From positions 883,298 through 947,297 of the forward strand of contig FJUW01000005.1 in the NCBI GenBank assembly GCA_900074885.1: 64,000 bases of DNA. The letters are read 5' to 3'. This DNA comes from Rhynchosporium graminicola (lineage: Eukaryota; Ascomycota; Leotiomycetes; Helotiales; Ploettnerulaceae). The notes under the pieces are model-generated. The model saw nothing but the letters and a program-made list of their open reading frames with translations, had not been told where the DNA came from and searched no databases. Positions within the stretch are counted from its first letter, which is position 1, and every line of letters starts with the position of its first letter. The position numbers and the translations under genes were made by a program. Positions 35,049 through 45,073 of this stretch are shown piece after piece.

Positions 35049-35986
35049 TCAGACTTCCATACCCAAGTATAGCCATCTTTCAGAAGTTACGTCGAGATCA
35101 TTCGCCCACATGTCCAGAGATATCAGCTCGAAACCAACCCATCGAAGACTTTTCAAGAACACTTTTCGGTCGGCGTCAGGAACATTGCGGTCAAGGCAAA
35201 TGACGACCTGATTGACAGCGAAGACGGTATCTGCAAGTTCGATCAAGGCCATCAGACTACAGATGTTAGCAATTGGTCTAAATGGTTTTGGTGTATGGAG
35301 TACTTACCCCTGTTTCAGATCTCTCCCCACGACGGCGGAGTCGAAGAAAGCAAACAATGATTTCTTGTCTCCGTCGCCGCCCACAAAAGCACGGAAGCTG
35401 CACCCCCCAGCATAGTCCCAGATCTCTACCCAAGCATCAAGTGCCTGGCTTGGTCTCTTAACGAAGTAATCGTTGTACACATTCACGCTTTCGTCAGGAG
35501 GTGAATGTGCGTTCGCACCTATCGCGATGGAGCCATTATTGGTCGTCTTTCCTGCGTCACCCAGGAATACAACTTTCATGGTCTCACAGAAGAGCCTCTC
35601 ACACTCTTCCCGGATAAGAAACGCTGCCCCCTCTTTACGGCTTTTCCTCTTTCCATCGGTTTCGCGCTTTGGGTTCGAATTGTTCTTCGAGACGAGCGCG
35701 AGCTCGTTGGCTGAAGTCAAGGCCGCAAGAGGGGGACTTGACGGAGGTGATAACATCCCTGATGAGCCGACCTCAGGGATACCACTTTGCCCCTATGTGT
35801 TCGTTAGTACGTGTGTATATGTTCCCGACCAGTGTCCAGACACGTACCGCCGGCGCCGGTAGTGGAGTAGTGGAAGCCCGAAAGGCGGGCAGACAAATCT
35901 ACGGCATAGGCCGAGGCGAGAACGTTGTTCAAAACGGTCTCGCCATTCCAATTACTACTACTATGGTTCTGTTTTGATGGAGCCAT
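35049..35986 (-). CDS. OAZ1: Ornithine decarboxylase antizyme, 276 aa, decoded by +1 frameshift
   Basis: Antizyme binds ornithine decarboxylase, sends it to the 26S proteasome without ubiquitin, and blocks polyamine uptake; polyamines induce it through frameshifting. Exons on the minus strand are 35986-35848, 35792-35308 and 35256-35049. ORF1 (52 codons) crosses a 55-bp phase-1 intron and ends Ala-Lys-Trp-Tyr-Pro followed by TGA (35775-35773). ORF2 continues in the +1 frame directly after CCC: Glu-Val-Gly-Ser-Ser, 224 residues, to TAG at 35049. ORF2 holds the antizyme domain: WVEIWDYAGGCSFRAFVG, KKSLFAFFDSAVVGRDLKQG, GLMALIELADTVFAVNQVVI, SLRWVGFELISLDMWA and the terminal WLYLGMEV. These are the conserved blocks of fungal antizymes. 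No splice choice visible removes the frame change. Intron 2 (51 bp) has a GTAAGT donor and CTAAC branch site. The CDS coordinates include the skipped base. Confidence 0.92.
35773..35778 (-). promoter_or_regulatory. Programmed +1 ribosomal frameshift site, CCC TGA
   Basis: On the minus strand the ORF1 frame reads TGG TAT CCC TGA GG. Skipping the T after CCC places the ribosome in ORF2. The Trp-x-(Ser/Pro)-stop arrangement matches antizyme sites in general: animals and fission yeast use UCC-UGA, here the P-site codon is CCC. A slow UGA in the A site is the known stimulator. Expected regulation: high polyamines raise frameshifting. Any stimulatory RNA structure was not assessed. Confidence 0.88.
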
Positions 35987-37393
35987 TGCTATTGGATTTT
36001 GCCACGGTTGCGATGATTAGGATTTGGGAGGGATCAGTGTGCGAAGCGGCGAGATCGTCGAGGAATTGCTGTATGCGGAAGCGGATGAGGCTGTTGATGG
36101 AGACGTTTGAAAGGCTCGTAGGCTCGATGATTCGTAGTGCGTTGTTCTTTGATAGCGGTGAGAAGTTGGAGTTTGTTTAAAAGGACGTCGACAGAATGAT
36201 GATCCAGGATATCCCCGCTATTTTATTCTCACGTGGCAGGCAGCCCAGGACATTTTGAACTTAGTGCTATTGGGACTGAAAGGTAGTCGTTTGCGATAAA
36301 TGATGGGATGAGGACTTTGAATCACTTCGATTGCACGGATTAGAGTAGGAGTCCATCCCGGGTTGTAAATGCTGACTATCTACGCCATTGTGTTGCGGCA
36401 ACCTTTCTCAGATATGTTTCTTGTGGCACAAGTAGCTCAAGTTCGCATTACCTGAGTTGAGTCAATACCTACCAGTGCAGCTGACCTCGCTCCACCACCA
36501 ATTCACCTGCATACGACACGGTACGGGAGAGACCCTTCTTCTTCTTACCTTTGGCCACTTATCTCGATTCAGTCACACTTCATAGACAAAGAATTGCCCA
36601 AGTTCACATTGGTGCAGACCCGTACTGGTTGTTACTCATGCTGATGACAAGTACTTATATTGTAGTTTGGCCCTAACAAAGAAAGTAAGCTTTACGACAG
36701 CAGGTTGCTGCTACTTGCACTATCACATGGCATGATCTCCGGAAGGCCGGAGAAAGCCACCAGCCAATACCGAAATACTTCGTAGTGAGACATACATAGT
36801 AAGATCTCAATGAGCAAGCCAAGAACGATTTTGGATTTGCCAAATGCGTAAAGAAACTCTATATAGACAGTTCGACTGATCAAAGAAGAAGGATAGCAAA
36901 GAGGAAAGCAAAGACAACGAAGGGAATCGTTGCTTGAAACAATGTAAACAGACATTGCAGGGTTTCTTATCTACTTATCCGGTGCCGAGATGCATGCCAT
37001 GCCTACCTACCTTGGGGTGAGACATCGAATGAACTGCTGATGCAAGGCTCAAGAGCCTTTTCATCGCCATCACAGAAGGACATCTTACTCCCGTTCACAC
37101 ACCGCAAGCTTGATATAGATGTGACTTCCACCCCCGAGGCTGGAATGCCTGTCTCTTCCTGCCCAAATAATATTTGGAGATGGGGCCAACTGAAACTGCT
37201 TTAATTACATGATTCAGCATCAGAATGCATGATTATGGTACGAGCCTTAGAGGGTCATCAACCCCACCAAAGTGTTTCTTTTACTATTGCGTGACCCTCG
37301 TTTCCAAGGACAACGGAATAATGATGCTGACCATGGTACAAGTAACTATCTCTACAAATCTCAGCTATTCAAAACTACGCCTTCTCCAAAGAG
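35987..37393. promoter_or_regulatory. Shared upstream region of the divergent antizyme and Yippee genes
   Basis: The 1.4 kb between these start codons has no supportable gene; an open frame at 35974-36180 runs antisense into the antizyme start, and 36955-36692 has no recognisable features. Both promoters must lie here. Confidence 0.4.
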
Positions 37394-38248
37394 ATGGCTT
37401 CTCAATACGCTCGTCCTGTCTTTCCGACTTACCTCCTTCCTACCTTCACATTCCCCTTTCGACGACGACAGTCCTCCACTTCCACTTCCACTCCAACAAC
37501 CTCTACCTCTCCCCCAGGTTTATCTTACAGTCCCACCTCATCTACCGACACATCTCCCAGTTCCTCACCACCAAATGCCCATTTCATCCCAAAAGATATC
37601 TCGCATCCCTCTCTGTCCAACAAACCAGGGAATCACAGCCGGCAAGCAAGCCAAGAAGAACCCCATCTCCACCGCGCCCAGCCCAACACCCTTAAATGCG
37701 TAAACTGCTCCAGCGACATCGCCTTTGCATCCCAAATCGTTAGCAAAGGCTTTACCGGGCGACACGGACGCGCCTATCTCGTCTCCCTCCCTCCCCTCTC
37801 CGTCTCCCTATCAGGGAACAAAACCCAAGACAAAGACGCTACGATGTTAGCAAACACGAAGATTGGCAGGTCAGTCAATAGAGAATTGTTGACGGGTCAA
37901 CATGTGGTCGCAGATGTGAGTTGTGCGGTTTGTAATGAGGTCCTGGGCTGGAAATATTTAGATGCCAAGGAGACGTCGCAGAAATACAAGATTGGAAAAT
38001 ACATCTTGGAGATGAAGAGGGTTGTGGTGGCGGTGGGATGGGAGGATGTTTTCGAGAAGGGAGAGGTTGTAGGGGAATTCATGGAGAGTGGGAGGGTGGT
38101 GGAGGAGGATGATGATGTGGTTGTTTTTGATAGTGAGGATGAGGACGAATGCGATGATTTGTTTGCTGGGAGTTGGGACCCGGAAGTCGTGACTAAGAGA
38201 CGTGGGAAGAGAACTTGGACGAGGAAGAAAGCTGCTTTGGAAGTTTGA
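37394..38248 (+). CDS. Yippee-domain zinc-binding protein (Moh1-like), 284 aa, single exon
   Basis: Yippee proteins are small zinc-binding beta-fold proteins; yeast Moh1 is the best-known fungal member and its biochemical role is not settled. Zinc ligands are visible as two CxxC pairs: C102/C105 (KCVNC) and C177/C180 (SCAVC). Between them are the family blocks IVSKGFTGRHGRAYLV and RELLTGQHVVADVSC, and after them LGWKYLDAKETSQKYKIGKYILE. The domain covers about residues 98-210. A Ser/Thr/Pro-rich 95-residue N-terminal extension and an acidic then basic C-terminal tail (about 235-284) make it longer than Moh1 itself. A 20-residue insert after AYLV (VSLPPLSVSLSGN...) is within the domain; it has no clear splice sites and keeps the frame, so it is taken as coding. 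Promoter elements were not identified. Confidence 0.88.
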   Translation: MASQYARPVFPTYLLPTFTFPFRRRQSSTSTSTPTTSTSPPGLSYSPTSSTDTSPSSSPPNAHFIPKDISHPSLSNKPGNHSRQASQEEPHLHRAQPNTLKCVNCSSDIAFASQIVSKGFTGRHGRAYLVSLPPLSVSLSGNKTQDKDATMLANTKIGRSVNRELLTGQHVVADVSCAVCNEVLGWKYLDAKETSQKYKIGKYILEMKRVVVAVGWEDVFEKGEVVGEFMESGRVVEEDDDVVVFDSEDEDECDDLFAGSWDPEVVTKRRGKRTWTRKKAALEV

Positions 38249-41186
38249 AAGTTTTGGGGCTTGCAGGACAACGAACACCGATGCGAACTTGAATTACGCT
38301 GATTGTTGGTCGGAAGATATACCCACATGAAACTATGAAATTGATAGGGATTGGCGTAGAGCAAGGAAGTATACCCCAGGCAGGTTATGTCGATTTGATG
38401 AAGGAGGACCTTGGGCTTTAATTCCTATTATGAGCTGGCGTTTCGTGATATATTTCGGCTTTAGGAAGAATTGGCAATTTCGTTTTTGGCTTTGGTTTCG
38501 GCGTAACATAATACCCCCTTTGATATAGCATATTTACAGATGATGAACACGACTTTCGTACTCTTAGTACTTCTTTCGCGATCAGTTGCTATTGCTTTCT
38601 TCTCAACTCGCGGTACCTGAATTACTTTCCAATTTCATTTCCACTTGTTGCAAGACTCAATCTCAGCCATGTCGAGGTAGCTTACATCAAATTCAATGAA
38701 AGGCAAAACACGTTTCACATCCTGCCCTCTAATGGAAAGAACTTCGAGCTTTCAATTTTAGCCATCTAAACAGATTTTCCCGATAAGTCAACAAGAAAGA
38801 CTTGATAATCAAGATTGAGGCTAGGCACGTTGATCTTCGGCGATTACAGACCTGGATAGGTCGAACTCGTCCAAATGCCGTGAGAGTGTCGTAGGATACT
38901 AGACACGTAACCTGACAAAGGAATACAGCTTCTTCGATTTAGTGTAAGTGTACGATAAGCTTGCTTAGTAGACTTTCGAAGATAAGTTACGCGCCAGTTT
39001 CTCAAGTTTCGCTGGTGAAGAATTTACCTGCCCTTGAAGCAAGCGCCTGGAGATTCCTTTATCACAAGCCTGCACACTCATTTCTTGAGAGTCTTTCAGG
39101 TGCTAGTTCAGTTTTTTACTTGGCGCAGTTTTTTGGGCTATATAGCGGCGTCTTATGTCTACTGCACGCCTGAATACATGAGCCTGCCACTTGAGCACGG
39201 AACGATTCTCCACGAGAGTTGACAAGTTTGAGGTTGAATCAGACTATCTATACCTGTGTCTAGTGACACTTACTCAATCCTTAGAGTGTGGTGTTGTCTA
39301 TTTCGAACATGTCGTTGAAGTGTTAGCGGCATCTCCTACAGTTCCAGCCAGAGATAATTAAAATCCAGAAATGATCTAGCAGATAGTATACACAAGCATG
39401 AGACATCTCCACCACGTACATATATCATCTACTTCGTCCCCTTGAACTAGAAAGTCATCTTCGTCCTCTAGAATGCTTCCACTCTGCTCTGCTTTCACTG
39501 TCTTAGCGTGCTGACCTTGGAGATGATGACCCTCGTAAGCGAGTGTCTCCAGAACGCAACCCAAGCACCTGTCGGTCCTAGATTAGAAGGTAGACAGGAA
39601 TTCTTTCGAGAGAAGCCCTTGACCGGTTTCCTTCGAAAGCATATATGTTCCTCGAATGCATGTATGGTCTGAATGGTCTGGCCCAAGCTAGTCTCCTTGT
39701 CGTCGCACAGATGAATTTTTTCTTCCCCTCGCTCAACTTCCTTCCCGCCACACCTTTCCTCACAACTTCATATACAATGGCGTTTCCAAAGCCATCAGCG
39801 CATCGGTAATATGCTACTAGCTTGCAGACCCTCTGGTAAGTCTAACAGTTTCTTGCTCGGTTCCTTTTAGCTTTGGCTGGAAGTTTGCTTCTGCTGACCC
39901 ATTTCTGAAGCAGATCCATCGAGACGGCCCCGTATGGTGCCTGCAATGGTAACATGTACATCTTCATCAACAACTTCATCGCAATGGGCATCGACATCAC
40001 AACATCAAGAGCAGCATGCCAGTCTCGCTTCCCCTAATAGCTTTGTTCCTGAAAAGGAGAACTGGTGGTAAAAACTGACGTACGTTTCTCACACCTTTGG
40101 TTATCATGGCATCCCCAAAAGCACACGAGACCCTCCCGCACGGATTCCTCCACCTCAGGCAGTGAGAATCGTCTTGAACAATGGCGCGTTTCTTCCCGTG
40201 ACATAAGATACTATACTAATTGGATGTAAGCAGGTCAACCAAATAGATTCCTGAAGCTTTCTCGGGACCACCGGGACTTAAGCAAGGACTGGATTTTATT
40301 CCCGGGGGCTTGACAAATTGTTGCATTTTCCATCTCCGTCCCGGTCGCCTCAAGTCAACAGCCAGAATAGACCTGTGCCCATAGATGACGAACGGTAGGT
40401 ATGTTTACCACTCACAGCTGCAAGCATTACTAATGACTGGACAGGGACAAAGAGGTCAACGACACGATCTCAGGGTCTCCAAGTACACAACAGCACCAAT
40501 CGAGATGAACAAAAAGAAGATCTCCACACCAGCGCGCAGTGGTAGTTGCCCGGCGAGCTCGCCATAGCCAAGACGCAGGTCCTTACGGCCAGATAACTAG
40601 CAGTATGTGCTGTCGAGCCTAATTCTTCGTCGGGCTGAGAAAGATTCTAACATTGCAGTTGCAGAAACAATGTCATCGCAAAGATTGCGGAGTTCAACAA
40701 AGATCTCGCACACAAGCCAGATGATCGAGATACGATTGGCAGACAAGCTCCATGCTGCGCAAACTCAGATGAAACGATGAAAGGTATATACCTTGGGGTC
40801 GCTGGGGACAAGGAGTTGACACTGTCATAAGCACTCGCGTGGTACTGTTACCAAGTACTCCTACATCCCGGCGACTCCAAGATGACAAATAACAAGGGAT
40901 ATCAATGAGGATTGCACAACATCCAGCACGATCCATTACTCAGGAGACAATCATTGACGAGAACTGATGTCACGACATCCCTATCTTGATGCCTGTGTTC
41001 AACGAATGCACACATCGACACCCGAAAGACGAAATCGGCCCGTTGCCGCGGGTTGGGTACCACCCTAGGCTTCTCCAAAAGAGTCTGAGAACAATTCAAC
41101 TAATATTGTACCTCAAGAGATATGAATCTGGTTCCAACCCTTGAGACTTCCCACTCATGTTTGATGGCCGAGGCCCAGAAAGTACA

Positions 41187-41320
41187 AGTCAATGGATATC
41201 TTGCTAATTCCAACCGGTTTCGTCCACCACCAGACTTACAGAGGCGTGTAAACAAGATTACACCTGGCCGCAAGGTCAATGGATATCTTGGTGACTCGGA
41301 CCAGATACGTCCACCACCAG
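41187..41320. repeat. Pair of approximately 47-bp direct repeats
   Basis: Copies at about 41187-41233 and 41273-41320 share GTCAATGGATATCTTG at the start and CGTCCACCACCAG at the end. In the + frame starting at ATG 41122 both copies read VNGYL-x-x-S-x-x-x-RPPP, so the repeat preserves reading frame. The 72-codon frame is not otherwise convincing as a gene. Confidence 0.65.
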
Positions 41321-41546
41321 TACAGGCCTTCTTCGTTTAAAGCCGCTCACTGAAGCACTTAAGCATTCATTCCACTCAACGCCACCAAAGGTCATGCCAG
41401 CTGCTGATGTCACCAAGCCAGGAGGCAATTTGCGTAGCCACCTCGCTCCAACCAACTAAGCGCTCAGAGCAACGACCATGAGTCAATTACTCAGAGAACT
41501 TTCCTGACTTTGCAAGAATGTGCTAGGCGAGACTAGCATAACCCGG

Positions 41547-41965
41547 TAGACATAAAGAGGCATACAAACAACAGCTACACTCGCTGCGATGAAAGAGTAC
41601 GAGTCGGTATGGATTGTGGCGCCGCGAGTTGACAAGAGAATCGGGCTATCCCGATACCGACCAGAAGGCCTGAGTGTCCCCCCGAGACGGAAGCATCACA
41701 CTTCACACATATCCTGGAACCTTACGCCAGAATCGAGACGATTTTCCCTCGCGTAGTAGACATAAAGAGACATACAAACAATAGCTATACTCGCTGCTAT
41801 GAAGGAGGACGAAACGGTATAGACTGCGGCGCCACGAGTTGATAAAAGAACTAGGTTGTCTAGATACCGCCCAGAAGGCCTGGGCGTCCCCCCCGAGACC
41901 GAAGCATCACACTTCATTCACATCCTGGAGCCTCACGTCGGAATCGAGATGATGCCCTCGCGTAG
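41547..41965. repeat. Two-unit tandem duplication, about 210 bp per unit
   Basis: Unit 1 is about 41547-41756 and unit 2 about 41757-41965. Both start with AGACATAAAGAG and end with CCCTCGCGTAG. Most differences are C/T or G/A transitions, with a few transversions and one-base indels. One minus-strand frame stays open across much of both units ([11 protein letters not shown]...) and includes a hydrophobic stretch, suggesting a duplicated fragment of a former membrane-protein gene. That origin is inference. Confidence 0.75.
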
Positions 41966-43058
41966 CCTTGGGTGTTACACGTTTCCCAGGGTGAAATTAT
42001 CTCGATCTACCACGACAAGAAGCTGATACTCTTTGCAAAGCATCTTCGTAGGTTTCTCGCAGGCGGCAGCTGCTTCTTTCCATGAAACTTTGCAGCAATA
42101 TGATCAGCAACATTCAACGATTTGTGATGCCAAATCGTTGACCCGGTTCGAAATGGCTTTCTATTGCCATTGGAAGATTGAAAGTGCAAAGAAGTTGTGG
42201 TTGAGGGAGAAGAGAAACGCGAGAGAAAGGCAAATGTTGTTTTGGCTTTGTAAGTATTGCACAAGCTGGAAGCCGACGAGCCTCAAGGTTTAAGATAGGC
42301 ACGAATGATTGACAGGGAGGCTTTTTAACACTCCGCAAACTCCATGCTTCTTTGAAGTATGTGTTTATACCCGCTCACGTGAATCAAACAGCACGTGCTC
42401 TTTGGCCTTTATCTGTTCCTTCAGTCGAAGCCTAGGCTATATTTGGCCCGACTCCACTCCGCTAGCTTAGCTCAGCCGTTTCACAAAGCGTAAAGCCTTG
42501 CACTTCCGATCTTCTCCTCCTTTCATCATCAACCTTACAACAACCCATCACGAAACACCACCTTTGTCGACTAGAATCATCGCCCCGGCATTAGAAGTGA
42601 GCCTGTCTCTCTCTGCGATATTTATTCGCGACTAGGAGGAGGGAACATTTGCGCGTAGGAGGATAGTGCACTTGGAGCTGTGGTGGTTCATTGATTTGCT
42701 TTTGGGTGGAGGAACCAACAATTCTCGGAACATCGTACATTTCATCGCACACGCAGTGCTGCTGCTCTGTAATCCTGTACATCTTTTCTTTTCACTCAGA
42801 GCTTGTCGTTCCACCAGGATTATATCAGTGATTGCAATCAGATTTGATTTGAACTCGTTCTCTTTGAGCGGAAAAAGAAGAAGAAACCTGATCTTGCATC
42901 GGTCGCAATCAATCCTTTGTCCCCCATTCACTTCCCCATCGATTCATGAGCATATTCTTGCGTCCCCTAAGTGCACCAAAGTAGCTTGTCTGCTCTGCCT
43001 ACAGTTCCATCATCAGCAAACGACCAACCAGTTCCGCTCGCCACATCAGCTTGACACA

Positions 43059-45073
43059 ATGTCATCTTCCGTGTTCTTCAAATTCAAGTCCCAAAAGGAG
43101 TTCCAGCAGATTAAGTTCGATGGAACTGGTATCTCGGTCTTTGAGCTCAAGCGTGACATTATCACCACCGCCCGTTTAGGTGATGGTACGGAGTTCGATC
43201 TCTCGATTTACGATGAAGATACCAAAGAAGGTAGGTCATCCTGAGCGCATCTAACAGATTACCATGCTGATACAGAGCAGATTACGATGACGATACGGCG
43301 ATCATTCCGCGTTCGACCATGGTCATTGCTCGCCGGGCTCCAGCCATAAAGAAAGGAGCTGGCAAAGCTGCGAGATATGTGACAGGTAAAATGCCAGTAA
43401 ATGCGAAGAACTCATCACGCAAGGAACAAGCAAAGCAGTCTGCCAAATCTAGTACAACAAGTAATGCTATTGCACAAATGAACAACGCTTCCATGACTGA
43501 GGAAGAACGGATGGCAGCCATGTTCCAGGCTCAGAGTGAGCAATGGAATGACCAGCTACAGGAGATGGGAAAGTAAGTTTGCTTGATATCTTTGAATTGA
43601 CTTAGCTAACAAGTGCCAAGACAAACCAAAGTGCCCTATCAGAACACCCATAAGAAGACCGCGAATAATCCCGAGAACGAGCCACCACCAGGATATGTCT
43701 GCTATCGATGCGGCGAGAAGGGACATTGGATCAAGGAGTGTCCTACAAATGACGATCCCAATTACGAGAACAAACCTCGGATCAAGCGTACAACTGGTAT
43801 TCCAAGATCTTTTTTGAAGACGGTGGATAAGCCAGTGCTTAGTGGCGATGGGGATGATGCAAAACTACCCTCTGGTATCATGGTGAATGCCGAGGGCCAA
43901 TTTGTTATTGCGGAACCTGATAAGGCATCCTGGGAACAGTTTCAGGCAAAGACCAAGTCATCAGCTGCTGCGCAAAAGGCTGCTGCGTTGGGAGATAAGG
44001 AATTACAGGATAGAGGATTGGAGTGTTCGATCGACAAGAGAATATTCATAGACCCAATGAAGACGCCCTGTTGTGAGAAGACATTCTGCAATGAATGCAT
44101 TACTAACGCGCTCATCGAAAGCGATTTCACTTGCCCTGCCTGTCAGACCGAAGGAGTGTTGATTGATGATCTTAAGCCTGACATTGACACATCCGATAAG
44201 ATTAAGGCCTACCTGGAAGAGAAGAATGCCACCGCCAAAGTTGAGAAGCGATCGCAAAGTCCAAGCATGAAGCTTGAGAGTATGCCCGAGGTCAAGACAA
44301 AGTCTAAATCACCCAGTCCTAATCCAGTTGCGAAACAGATGTCAAAGTCGCCACAAGCATCACCTTCGACGCCTAGTCTCGACTCGACGGCACCTGTAAA
44401 AACAGAAAATCCCAAGAAACGGCCTGCCGACGAAGTACTCGAGAATGTGCCTAAGGTCCCCAAGGGTCCAAAGGCTATGCAACATCAGGAGGCTCAGAAG
44501 CAGACTATGCAGCAACAGCAGATGATAAATAGTATGAACGGTTTCCCCTGTATGCCGTTTATGCCACAGAACTTCTACAATGGCATGCCAAATATGCCGA
44601 ATATGCCAAACATGATGAACGGTATGAATGGTTATGGTATGGGCATGCAGAATCCTATGATGATGAACCCCATGATGAACATGAACGGTATGAACGGTAT
44701 GAATGGCATGAATCAAATGAACGGCATGAACGGCATGAACGGCATGAACGGCATGAACGGCTTCAACGGATTCCCCAACATGTACGGTGGAGGTTACCCT
44801 AATATGGGCATGGGCATGATGAATGGCGGTAATAACATGGGCCACGGAAACGGGGCTCAACACTATAACAATGGCTCAGGTTCTGGCAATGGCGGCCTTT
44901 CAGCAAACAACAGCGCAGCATCCGCATGCCAGTTTCCCAACCAGCAGAAGACGGTTTTCTCAGAACCATTACCAAACGAAGAGGATAACGCTTATTTCCG
45001 AAAACCAGTCAATCCAGGCCGACACAACAACCGCCAACGGAAAACTAGGCCGAGCGATTACCGCGAATTGTAG
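43059..45073 (+). CDS. MPE1: mRNA cleavage/polyadenylation factor MPE1 (DWNN, zinc knuckle, RING/U-box), 638 aa
   Basis: Exons are 43059-43230, 43281-43572 and 43621-45073. MPE1 (RBBP6 in animals) is a nuclear subunit of the cleavage and polyadenylation factor that couples pre-mRNA 3' cleavage with polyadenylation. Domains in order: DWNN ubiquitin-like domain (1-78) beginning MSSSVFFKFKSQKEFQQIKF with the YDEDTKED and IIPRSTMVIARR segments; a CCHC zinc knuckle, C182-x2-C185-x4-H190-x4-C195; and a RING/U-box-like domain from C290 (ECSIDKRIFIDPM...CCEKTFCNECI...CPAC). A charged linker is followed by a Met/Asn/Gly-rich tail (about 480-570) and the end NRQRKTRPSDYREL. Intron 1 (43231-43280) could use either of two in-frame acceptors, giving KE-D or KE-A before DYDDDT; the CAG at 43278-43280 was preferred. 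Intron 2 is 48 bp with a CTAAC branch site. Length and order are typical of the fungal family. Confidence 0.94.
44681..44766 (+). repeat. 9-bp coding minisatellite (Met-Asn-Gly repeat) in MPE1
   Basis: Near-perfect tandem copies of ATGAACGGC/T encode Met-Asn-Gly about eight times (roughly residues 509-537), with one MNQ and one FNG variant. The repeat number is multiple-of-three neutral and likely length-polymorphic. It sits in the disordered tail after the RING region. Confidence 0.85.

Larger units (their letters stand above)
38249..43058. other. 4.8-kb region of decayed and repeated sequence
   Basis: No intact gene is visible. Fragments with protein-like runs occur on both strands: 39763-39376 (-) shows two adjacent frames that read like pieces of one protein, and around 40530-40430 (-) a hydrophobic run reads GVEIFFLFISIGAVVYLETL. 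All are broken by stops and frame changes. A 210-bp tandem duplication lies at 41547-41965 and a shorter direct repeat at 41187-41320. The last 600 bases, CT-rich with two CACGTG boxes (about 42377-42398), are probably the promoter and leader of MPE1. Confidence 0.45.

Noticed and set aside
35740..35860. Alternative splicing that would merge the two antizyme frames without frameshift
   Set aside because: The required exon end at 35849 would start the intron with GG, and the GT at 35843 leads into a third frame that stops. Frameshifting at CCC-TGA remains the only fit.
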